A DNA stretch of 6,647 bases from an uncultured Prevotellaceae bacterium. GTDB taxonomy: Bacteria > Bacteroidota > Bacteroidia > Bacteroidales > Bacteroidaceae. Location: assembly GCA_900315105.1 (NCBI GenBank), contig OMXX01000162.1, positions 1 through 6,647 of the forward strand, given 5' to 3'. The translations under genes and the position numbers were made by a program. Shown here in pieces: positions 1 to 4,836 of the stretch (the stretch's first letter is position 1; each line of letters begins with the position of its first letter). Under the pieces are notes generated by a model. That model had not been told where the DNA came from and searched no databases. It saw only the letters and a program-made list of their open reading frames with translations.

Positions 1-108
1 AAACTGTCACAAAGACAATGCCCATGAAACGACATCAGCGAATAGCAAAACTATTCACTGGCGAATTTTGGGGTATGCGATGACGAAGTCAGGAAAAAAC
101 ATAAATAT

Positions 109-306
109 ATGATATACGCATTTCGAGTTACAGCAAAACAGAACATTGGCGGTAGCAAAGGTATGGGCGTGCAAATCAAGAAAGATGTAGAGTCAAGTGG
201 CAAGTGCAAAATTAGCGATTTGCCGGAAGGAAACATTCTTTGGGCAGTCGAAATTCGGTTTTTTACGAGGTCTTCGATTGATTTTATACTGAATTTTGCG
301 GATTAA
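109..306 (+). CDS. Small hypothetical ORF, 65 aa, probably a truncated or chimeric gene
   Basis: The ORF opens with an ATG preceded by a purine-rich AGGAAAA stretch (about 90-96), a reasonable ribosome site. Residues 1-28 (MIYAFRVTAKQNIGGSKGMG and following) look like genuine coding sequence and faintly recall short one-domain proteins common in Bacteroidales, but I cannot name the family with confidence. From about 193 onward the DNA is the antisense of an IS30-type transposase tail, so residues 29-65 are probably not the original C-terminus. The likeliest reading is a small gene cut by insertion of the IS, of which only the 5' end is native. An upstream frame open from base 2 ends with TGA at 110-112, overlapping this ATG as ATGA, which hints at translational coupling to a gene off the left edge. 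The ORF could also be entirely non-functional. Confidence 0.35.
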   Translation: MIYAFRVTAKQNIGGSKGMGVQIKKDVESSGKCKISDLPEGNILWAVEIRFFTRSSIDFILNFAD

Positions 307-348
307 TGCACTGGATATGGTAGAAAAATCGGTGCCTTTTGGGATATC
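193..348 (-). pseudogene. IS30-family transposase, 3' remnant
   Basis: This is the last ~50 codons of an IS30-family transposase. In the minus-strand frame ending with TGA at 193-195, the peptide from about position 345 reads IPKGTDFSTISSALIRKIQ, followed by KINRRPRKKPNF, then CPKNVSF and an FALAT end. The KGTDF...I...Q..(L/I)N.RPRK.L.(Y/F).(T/C)P.(E/N)VF pattern is the hallmark of the C-terminal end of IS30-type integrases, the family of Bacteroides IS4351. Full-length relatives are well over 300 aa. The DDE catalytic core and N-terminal HTH are absent from the window, so this is dead debris. Upstream of IPKGTDF the sequence no longer resembles a transposase, which puts a recombination or deletion junction near 345-350. 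The IS end would be expected a few tens of bases past the stop, below 193, but I could not locate a terminal inverted repeat. Confidence 0.78.
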
Positions 349-352
349 CCCA

Positions 353-472
353 CTATCGAGGCGATAACTTTTCTCGGAGTCCTTCTTTGGCTTGTGGCAC
401 ATCAGTTAGAAGCGAACGTAATTCTTCCAACTTAGAATTTATCACTACACGTTGAGCGACCGTAAAATTCAT
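353..472 (-). CDS. Short 39-aa ORF, probably a truncated gene abutting the IS30 remnant
   Basis: The frame begins with ATG at 472-470 and stops with TAG at 355-353, only a few bases before the transposase remnant starts in another frame. The peptide (MNFTVAQRVVINSKLEELRS, then a Glu/Lys-rich helical stretch ending EGLREKLSPR) has a normal amphipathic composition and is preceded by a plausible promoter at 548-578. A 15-codon ORF (ATG at 524-522, TGA at 479-477) ends four bases before this ATG and may act as a leader, or may be chance. I do not recognise the protein. The most economical view is the 5' end of a gene whose remainder was lost when it was joined to the IS30 tail. Confidence 0.3.
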   Translation of the reverse strand: MNFTVAQRVVINSKLEELRSLLTDVPQAKEGLREKLSPR

Positions 473-658
473 GTTATCAACATTTTTTGTTCAACTCATG
501 GAGTATATCTTCAATACTTAACATATACAATATTAATTATTTAATTGCAATTATAACGTTTTTTTCAGACGGGGCAAATGTGGCCTTAGGCTGGTGATTC
601 CCACCACGCGCCATGTCACAACAACTTTTCTACCACATTTTTCATAAACCGAGTAGCA
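473..658. other. AT-rich intergenic stretch with a minus-strand promoter
   Basis: There is no convincing gene here. Apart from the promoter at 548-578 and the 15-codon mini-ORF at 477-524 (minus), the stretch holds a small inverted repeat, TGGTG / CACCA (592-596 and 602-606, loop of five). That repeat lies just past the stop of the 127-aa gene, but it lacks a following U-run on the minus strand, so I do not call it an intrinsic terminator. Confidence 0.5.
548..578 (-). promoter_or_regulatory. Bacteroidetes-type promoter facing the IS30 remnant
   Basis: On the minus strand TTTG (578-575) is followed after 19 bases by TATAATTG (555-548). The Bacteroidetes primary-sigma consensus is TTTG at -33 and TAnnTTTG at -7 with a spacer of about 19-21, so only one base of the -7 box deviates. 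It would initiate near 540 and read through the mini-ORF (477-524) and the 39-aa ORF (353-472). The presence of a good promoter in front of broken genes suggests that these were once an active unit. Confidence 0.5.
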
Positions 659-1042
659 TTAGTGGTTGCCCCTCTTCTCTTGGATTCTTAATTCCCACTG
701 ATAGTCCTGCCAGTCCATCACATTTTGAACTGGAAGCTGAACAAGTGAATAGCGGTCTATATGAACACCATTTTGTCTTACGGGAACACGCTTAGTAACA
801 CATTTCCGCCAATAAACATTAGAATTATCTTTTTTGATAACAAAAATCTTGCCCTCTTCTAGACATTTTTTATATTTCTCGGTGTAGTCGCCATTAGAGA
901 CATATGGCCTTCCATTTTCTGATTGTTTTATCTCAATGTAGGGCAAAACGCAGAAATCGGCAAACTCATCATCTGTCTCAAAAATTATGTATTTGTCTGC
1001 TACAAAGGCTGTAGCTTTTTCCTTATTAATTTTAAACTTCAT
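659..1042 (-). CDS. Hypothetical protein, 127 aa
   Basis: I do not recognise this protein. It opens MKFKINKEKATAFVADKYII, has an acidic patch (ETDDEFADF, about residues 22-30), then alternating beta-like and charged segments (KIFVIKKDN, VYWRKCVTKRVPVRQ), and ends in a Trp-rich, hydrophilic tail (MDWQDYQWELRIQEKRGNH). There is no signal peptide or membrane span, so a small soluble cytoplasmic protein is likely. The ATG at 1042-1040 is preceded only by an A/T-rich leader, which is normal for Bacteroidota. A promoter match at 1069-1100 suggests that it is transcribed separately from the operon upstream, although they share a strand. Its AT-rich composition resembles the debris to its left more than the operon, so it may have arrived separately. 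Confidence 0.75.
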   Translation of the reverse strand: MKFKINKEKATAFVADKYIIFETDDEFADFCVLPYIEIKQSENGRPYVSNGDYTEKYKKCLEEGKIFVIKKDNSNVYWRKCVTKRVPVRQNGVHIDRYSLVQLPVQNVMDWQDYQWELRIQEKRGNH

Positions 1043-1068
1043 AATTTTATTTTTTATGGTTAAGATTG

Positions 1069-1100
1069 CAAATGTAACTCTTTTTGGCGAGAAACAGAAA
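1069..1100 (-). promoter_or_regulatory. Probable promoter of the 127-aa gene
   Basis: The minus strand carries TACATTTG (1076-1069), an exact match to the TAnnTTTG -7 box of Bacteroidetes promoters, with TTTC (1100-1097; consensus TTTG) 20 bases upstream. Start would be near 1062, giving a leader of about 20 bases before the ATG at 1042. Confidence 0.55.
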
Positions 1101-1104
1101 GAAT

Positions 1105-1158
1105 TGATAACAGATCATTAGAAAAAACTTGAAAAAATAAATCTGTCCGAGGTTATCA
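1105..1158. repeat. Imperfect inverted repeat at the 3' end of the operon
   Basis: TGATAACAGAT (1105-1115) is mirrored by ATCTGT, then GTTATCA (1141-1146 and 1152-1158) with a five-base insertion (CCGAG) in the right arm. The right arm includes the stop codon of the 267-aa gene (1156-1158). In the minus-strand transcript the loop contains two U6 runs (TTTTTTCAAGTTTTTT). It may act as a transcript-end structure for the operon, but the U-runs are in the loop and not after the stem, so it is not a textbook intrinsic terminator. It could instead be a recombination scar. Confidence 0.4.
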
Positions 1159-1959
1159 CGATGGCTCGCTGGTGGGGCCATTTTCTTCGATGGTGGCTTG
1201 GTAGTCGTGATGGAGTTTTTCCTCTATATGTTTAGGGATGGGGAAGTGGGGTTTGAACACACACCATGAGGGGATGTGCTCATGATGTATGTAGCCCGGT
1301 CCGTCAACGACGGTATAGCAGTCGTCGGTGAAATCAACTAGGTATCCGCGGTTGAAACAGCAATCCTCCCATTGCTGCTGAGTCATCTCACGGTTGCGCT
1401 TGTTGCTGCCACACATTCTTGTGGCAATGCCAAAGCAGAACTCGACCGATGGCGGCAGGCCCACAACCACTGCCAGGCTCACGCAGTCGCCACCGAACAC
1501 TTCCACGATGTCACCTTCCTCAAAGCGGATTTCTTCGGGTTCTCTGCCCCTGAAATGGCGGTAGTCGTCACGCTCTTCGGTGATAAAACTCGAGCATTTT
1601 GAGGTGTCAATAAGGCTTCCGTTGTTGTCATACACACGCACCGAAACATAGTCCGAGCGAATGTCATCACCAAATGGCAATTCGGTGATTACCGCGCAAT
1701 AGGCATTGGGAACGTCTCGAAACAAGCGCATCATCATTGCCTCGGCATCGTGCAGAGTGGCCGATAACACCTCATGGTAGCAGTAAATCGGAAACTCGGG
1801 ATAATACTCTCTGTGCCTGGGCGATTCTATGTCGCCGTTTTCACTCTCTTGGTCCATCTCAATGGTGTCGATGCCATACACCGCCACCTTGAAGACTGAC
1901 GGCTCATCTTTGCGGGGAGGATTGTCCGCAAGTTGCTTAAATTCATTAAATGTCATCAT
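1156..1959 (-). CDS. Conserved-looking hypothetical protein, 267 aa, with a small beta-domain
   Basis: The function is unknown. The N-terminus (MMTFNEFKQLADNPPRKDEP) is followed by a predicted alpha/beta segment with a helix at about 66-82 and strands around 85-92 and 103-117. A motif-rich centre, FRGREPEEIRFEEGDIVEV (136-154), runs into a hydrophobic strand (LAVVVGLPPS, 162-171). The 'RFEEGDIVEV...AVVVG' pattern suggests an SH3-like barrel. Further on are YTVVDGPGY (215-223), a His-rich stretch (HHEH, 225-228) and KPHFPIP (236-242). I have the impression, not checkable here, that the FRGR...IRF..GDIVEV and VDGPGY motifs recur in uncharacterised Bacteroidales proteins. No signal peptide or membrane segment is seen, so it should be cytoplasmic. 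The first ATG overlaps the upstream TGA as ATGA (1956-1959), which implies translational coupling; the second Met is the next codon. It is the last gene of the operon. Confidence 0.88.
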   Translation of the reverse strand: MMTFNEFKQLADNPPRKDEPSVFKVAVYGIDTIEMDQESENGDIESPRHREYYPEFPIYCYHEVLSATLHDAEAMMMRLFRDVPNAYCAVITELPFGDDIRSDYVSVRVYDNNGSLIDTSKCSSFITEERDDYRHFRGREPEEIRFEEGDIVEVFGGDCVSLAVVVGLPPSVEFCFGIATRMCGSNKRNREMTQQQWEDCCFNRGYLVDFTDDCYTVVDGPGYIHHEHIPSWCVFKPHFPIPKHIEEKLHHDYQATIEENGPTSEPS

Positions 1960-2681
1960 TGTTTTACTTTTTTAAAGGCAAGGATATAGCCTGAAATTGT
2001 TTTGCCGTTTCGATCTAGGCCAAAGTGAAAAGACGCCATCTTTTTATAGCCCTGGTAGCGGTGGATAATGATTGATGAATGCAACTCGAAATCCACCTCG
2101 CCTATCACAGCTTCGACATCGACTTCGGGGTCATGGTCACTCAGGAATCGCTCATAAAATTCACGCAATCGCTCCACAGCATCCCAGTCATCGGCAGTAA
2201 GCCCGAATTCATCAATTCCATCATTCAGCCCATCTGCTACAGCGACACATAGAGAATCGGCTGTTTCGGAATTGATCTTGTCGAGCATGTGACAGGCATG
2301 CTTAAACGATACCTCAAACCCCATATTCTCATAATTCTCGGCGACAACAAGCTTTGCCGCATCAACATAAAGCCGCTCATAATCGTTTGTTGGTTGGATG
2401 TTGGCAATTTCTCGGTATCCCTTACCTTGGCCTGCCATTACCGCCACCCAACGCCGTAGAGCATAACAGATAGTTCTTTGCTCTTCCCAACAGTAGAGTG
2501 GGTCTTGCCGTTGAAACTCCTGAAGGAGCATATTCAATACTAGCTTTGGTTCCATCAGTTGGCCTCTTTCATAACACCTCATGAAGTGGTCGAGCATTAC
2601 TTGACCTTCCCCTTCGCTTACGAATGCTGCAAGTCCAGAAAATGCCTTTATGCGGTTGATAATGTTGTCACTGTTATTCAT
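1956..2681 (-). CDS. Hypothetical protein, 241 aa, helical with a beta-rich C-terminal part
   Basis: I do not recognise the family. Residues 1-180 are mostly helical and acidic, with blocks such as LVLNMLLQEFQRQD (47-60), EEQRTICYALRRWVAVMAGQ (66-85) and DDWDAVERLREFYERFL (164-180). The last ~55 residues look beta-rich (VIGEVDFELHSSIIIHRYQG, about 192-211, then a basic end in FKKVKQ). There is no signal peptide or transmembrane helix, so it should be cytoplasmic. The start lies one base after the TGA of the 321-aa gene (TGATATG), and its own stop overlaps the next start as ATGA, so it is in the tightest part of the operon and translation is probably coupled on both sides. That packing suggests that its product works in fixed proportion with its neighbours. 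Confidence 0.88.
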   Translation of the reverse strand: MNNSDNIINRIKAFSGLAAFVSEGEGQVMLDHFMRCYERGQLMEPKLVLNMLLQEFQRQDPLYCWEEQRTICYALRRWVAVMAGQGKGYREIANIQPTNDYERLYVDAAKLVVAENYENMGFEVSFKHACHMLDKINSETADSLCVAVADGLNDGIDEFGLTADDWDAVERLREFYERFLSDHDPEVDVEAVIGEVDFELHSSIIIHRYQGYKKMASFHFGLDRNGKTISGYILAFKKVKQ

Positions 2682-2682
2682 A

Positions 2683-3648
2683 TCATGAAAACTCTACTTC
2701 CATTTCCTCGACAAAGTTGCGCACATAGATGAAATCGGTAATAGCAAAATTCATGTGATCAAACACGTTGTGGAAAGCGCTCGTAAGGTGCAAATCTTTG
2801 GTCAACTCCTGGTCAAGGCCCTCGTTCCAATTTGGTGGTGGGCAGTCCATGCCAATCAGTGAGTCAAAACTCATTGCCAAGTCCTCAGGAAATCTAAGCG
2901 TTCCTAATGAGATACCAGAATCATAGAGAGGGTTCAACTCCGAATCGTGCAATGCCGCCCACAGTGTTTCCCTCTTGTTGTCTTGCACAGGGTGAAGCTT
3001 AGGGTAGTCACCGAAAAAGAGCTTTATGCTTAACTTTGTCACATGGCGCTGCGCTGTAGTATTTAGTAATGACAGTTTTTCCCATGCGTAATGCGCCTTG
3101 TCAAGCATTTCATGAAGTGCCTGGGTGAGAGCATCGTTAAACGCAATGATATCGGGCAATAGTTTCTCTTGACGCTTCAGTGCCTCGCTATTAATCATGC
3201 GCTTGCGCAATTCCAGCAGATGGCGCAGCCGCAGCGTGTCTTCGTCAAAGTCGTCATAGAGCCGCACAATCGTGTCCTCCAGCTTGGCAATATCCCCGTG
3301 AAATGCTCGAGAGATGTCAAACCAACATGTGCTATGATATTTCTTGGTGCAAGGTTTCCCTTCTTCGTCATCATAGTAGATAACTATCTCGCTGTAAATC
3401 ACATCGTAGGGAATGCCATCAAATACATATAGTTCGTGGCTCTTGAACTTATATTCATGACCAGTAAAGTCAAAATAAGAAGCAGCTTCCGTAACTTCAC
3501 AAAAGGCAAGTTTTTTAGCATATTCCCGCTCTAGGGGCATCAATATCTCATAGTCATCGGTATCGATGACCACGGCACAGTTTCTGTCATATCCTCGACC
3601 GCCGCTCACCAACTGCGCGAATCTGTTACTTAAGAATAATTTTTCCAT
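2683..3648 (-). CDS. Hypothetical protein, 321 aa, acidic, no recognised domain
   Basis: The function is unknown. Residues 1-115 seem alpha/beta with an acidic, aromatic strand region (SHELYVFDGIPYDVIYSEIV, 70-89, then IYYDDEEG). Residues about 117-200 form long, charged, probably paired helices (AKLEDTIVRLYDDFDEDTLR and RHLLELRKRMINSEALKRQ), which could pack as a short coiled-coil hairpin and serve in assembly. The C-terminal third carries LGTLRFPEDLAMSFDSLIG (248-266) and a Pro/Trp turn (PPPNWNE, 270-276). No export signal is visible. The ATG follows an A-run (complement of 3649-3656) that merges with the start codon, typical of A-rich Bacteroidota leaders. It lies 32 bases after the 113-aa gene and one base before the 241-aa gene. 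Confidence 0.87.
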   Translation of the reverse strand: MEKLFLSNRFAQLVSGGRGYDRNCAVVIDTDDYEILMPLEREYAKKLAFCEVTEAASYFDFTGHEYKFKSHELYVFDGIPYDVIYSEIVIYYDDEEGKPCTKKYHSTCWFDISRAFHGDIAKLEDTIVRLYDDFDEDTLRLRHLLELRKRMINSEALKRQEKLLPDIIAFNDALTQALHEMLDKAHYAWEKLSLLNTTAQRHVTKLSIKLFFGDYPKLHPVQDNKRETLWAALHDSELNPLYDSGISLGTLRFPEDLAMSFDSLIGMDCPPPNWNEGLDQELTKDLHLTSAFHNVFDHMNFAITDFIYVRNFVEEMEVEFS

Positions 3649-3680
3649 TTTTTTTTGGTAATTTACAATTAGTTAAAAAA

Positions 3681-4022
3681 TTATTTATTCATAGTCTTGA
3701 AGCCGCGGCACAGTGCTGCTGCGGTGTCATGGTCGAGGCCTTGGTCGAGCATTTCCTTAACCAGTCTGATGGTGTTCTCTTCATTTATGGGAGTTATGTC
3801 GTAGTCAGCAAGCAGTTCCTCGGTGCATTTCTCGCACAGCAGCGGCATGATGTCGGCCGGTGCCACGTCAGCAAGCCAATCCCAGATGGCATAGTATGCT
3901 ACCGAACGATAACCAGAGCTCACGCCGCAATTATCCACAAAGAGTTTCGTGAGCAATCTCATGGCATGAATAGGATTCATTTTCTCACTTGCATTAGCCA
4001 GTTCTTTTAAAGTATTTTCCAT
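3681..4022 (-). CDS. Hypothetical protein, 113 aa, all-helical
   Basis: This short soluble protein has no family that I recognise. It appears to be wholly helical: MENTLKELANASEKM, then HAMRLLTKLFVDN, then YYAIWDWLADV, IMPLLCEKCTEELLADYD and ENTIRLVKEMLDQGLDHDTA, ending CRGFKTMNK. Three Cys residues (C32 in DNCG, and the pair in LLCEKC) are notable but do not form a clear metal site. It has no signal peptide. The ATG at 4022-4020 is 76 bases from the stop of the LRR gene, and this gap holds the heptamer array at 4066-4093. The next gene begins 32 bases downstream. Its size and helical nature suit an adaptor or small partner protein, but that is a guess. Confidence 0.82.
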   Translation of the reverse strand: MENTLKELANASEKMNPIHAMRLLTKLFVDNCGVSSGYRSVAYYAIWDWLADVAPADIMPLLCEKCTEELLADYDITPINEENTIRLVKEMLDQGLDHDTAAALCRGFKTMNK

Positions 4023-4065
4023 TGTTGTTTTATAGTAGAATGGTCCTTCAAGTGTCTAACGAAAT

Positions 4066-4093
4066 TGTGCATTATGCATTGTGCATTGTGCAT
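4066..4093. repeat. Short tandem heptamer array, 4 copies of T(G/A)TGCAT
   Basis: Four consecutive 7-base units, TGTGCAT, TATGCAT, TGTGCAT and TGTGCAT, occupy the 76-bp gap between the 140-aa and 113-aa genes. Heptamer arrays of this kind occur scattered between genes in some bacterial genomes, and copy number often varies between strains. Each unit holds TGCA, so single strands can fold only weakly. The array is 5 bases from the stop codon of the LRR gene and in its 3' untranslated part. Confidence 0.8.
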
Positions 4094-4098
4094 TAAAT

Positions 4099-4521
4099 TT
4101 AGTCCCAGTAGTGTGGGTCATAGTCGCCCTTGTAGAGCAAGCTGATCTCCGGTCCCTTAGTCAAAAGGGAAGGAGTGACATTGTAAGTAGTCAGTTTCGA
4201 GACACGGTCTATCCAGCATTCCACTCTTTGCAAAGTGCTGGGGGTTACCACAGTCTCAAGGGCCGTGCAACCGGCAAAGGCTCCGCTGCGGATAATCTTC
4301 ACCGACTCTGGAAGAACCACCTTGGTCAGCGCCGTGCAATTCTCAAAAGCGCCAGTTCTGATTTCGGTCACCCCGTCGCCAATTTCAATCTCTTTAAGAT
4401 TGCTTTCATCACGCCATGCACCAGCCTTGATTACGGTGCCTTGAAACAAGACGCAGTCGCATGTTCCGTCAACCATTGTGGCATCCACAAAATGAGTGTC
4501 CTTATTAATTCTTAGTGCCAT
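4099..4521 (-). CDS. BspA-type leucine-rich repeat (LRR_5) protein, 140 aa, cytoplasmic
   Basis: The centre holds a clear LRR_5 (BspA/TpLRR-like) solenoid with a 23-residue period: L42-KEIEIGDGVTEIRTGAFENC, L65-TKVVLPESVKIIRSGAFAGC and a partial third repeat from L88 (ETVVTPSTLQRVE). A degenerate cap lies at about residues 24-41 (VLFQGTVIKAGAWRDESN). The repeated I(R)xGAF(x)(N/G)CTAL signature is diagnostic. BspA-family proteins are usually long, secreted and surface-bound, with adhesive roles. This one has no signal peptide, is very short and starts MALRINKDTH, so it should stay in the cytoplasm, probably as a protein-binding module. The C-terminal end (LLYKGDYDPHYWD) is aromatic and acidic. 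It is the promoter-proximal gene of the operon, divergent from the AAA+ ATPase gene. An antisense frame covers nearly the same stretch but lacks any recognisable protein pattern. Confidence 0.9.
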   Translation of the reverse strand: MALRINKDTHFVDATMVDGTCDCVLFQGTVIKAGAWRDESNLKEIEIGDGVTEIRTGAFENCTALTKVVLPESVKIIRSGAFAGCTALETVVTPSTLQRVECWIDRVSKLTTYNVTPSLLTKGPEISLLYKGDYDPHYWD

Positions 4522-4836
4522 AGTCTAAAAATGTTTTATGGGTGAATAATCGTTTTAGTTTATGTGCTTATAATAATAGCAACATCCTCAAAAAAATTCA
4601 AAAGAAACGGCAACTTTTTTTTGCAAATAAATGTTAAATCTTGATTATTAGTGATTCTGCCTTGCTATTATAAAAAATGAAAACTGTACCGAGTTTTGGC
4701 ACATGGGCATGTTACTTTTGCAAAGTGCTGTTAAAAAAGGTAAAAAACATGGCATTTTTTAAATTTTCATCGCCTTGTTTCTATTTTCTCAAAAAAGAGG
4801 AAAATTTAAATATCAGTAACGACAAAAAATAGTAGA
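4522..4836. promoter_or_regulatory. Divergent intergenic region between LRR operon and ATPase gene
   Basis: This 315-base AT-rich region must hold the start signals for both units. For the minus-strand operon the best -7 candidate is TTTATTTG (4631-4624), one base off TAnnTTTG, but no convincing -33 TTTG lies at the right distance, so the call is weak. For the ATPase the TACTTTTG at 4713-4720 is much better and is listed separately. Both leaders would be long, about 100 bases, leaving room for regulation. No coding frame with a plausible product was seen here. Confidence 0.5.
4713..4720 (+). promoter_or_regulatory. -7 box of the probable ATPase promoter, inside a small palindrome
   Basis: TACTTTTG matches the Bacteroidetes -7 consensus TAnnTTTG exactly and is followed by CA, as is common. 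A TTTG (4695-4698) lies upstream, but the spacer is only 14 bases, shorter than the usual 19-21, so the -33 element is uncertain. The box sits in an inverted repeat, ACTTT-TGC-AAAGT (4714-4726), that could bind a regulator. Initiation near 4727 would give a leader of about 110 bases. Confidence 0.45.

Noticed and set aside
592..606. TGGTG/CACCA hairpin as terminator of the 127-aa gene
   Set aside because: Only five base pairs and no U-run on the transcript side.
613..795. 60-aa plus-strand ORF
   Set aside because: It overlaps the antisense of the 3' end of the 127-aa gene, which has a promoter and a longer frame.
1372..1602. Plus-strand ORF within the 267-aa gene
   Set aside because: It lies wholly antisense to a well-coupled operon gene and has no protein pattern of its own.
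3648..3656. Nine-base A/T homopolymer at the start of the 321-aa gene as a phase-variation tract
   Set aside because: The run is upstream of and includes only the first base of the ATG, so slippage would not shift the reading frame; A-rich leaders are ordinary in Bacteroidota.
3729..4010. 93-aa plus-strand ORF antisense to the 113-aa gene
   Set aside because: The minus-strand gene fits the operon in strand and spacing; the plus-strand frame has no context.
4081..4515. 144-aa plus-strand ORF antisense to the LRR gene
   Set aside because: The opposite strand encodes an unmistakable LRR_5 repeat pattern; this frame has no recognisable pattern and is a shadow.
4227..4730. Identical 14-mer TTTGCAAAGTGCTG at 4227-4240 (inside the LRR gene) and 4717-4730 (at the ATPase promoter)
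   Set aside because: A shared 14-mer in a window of this size is not far from chance, and one copy is constrained by coding; not called an operator pair.
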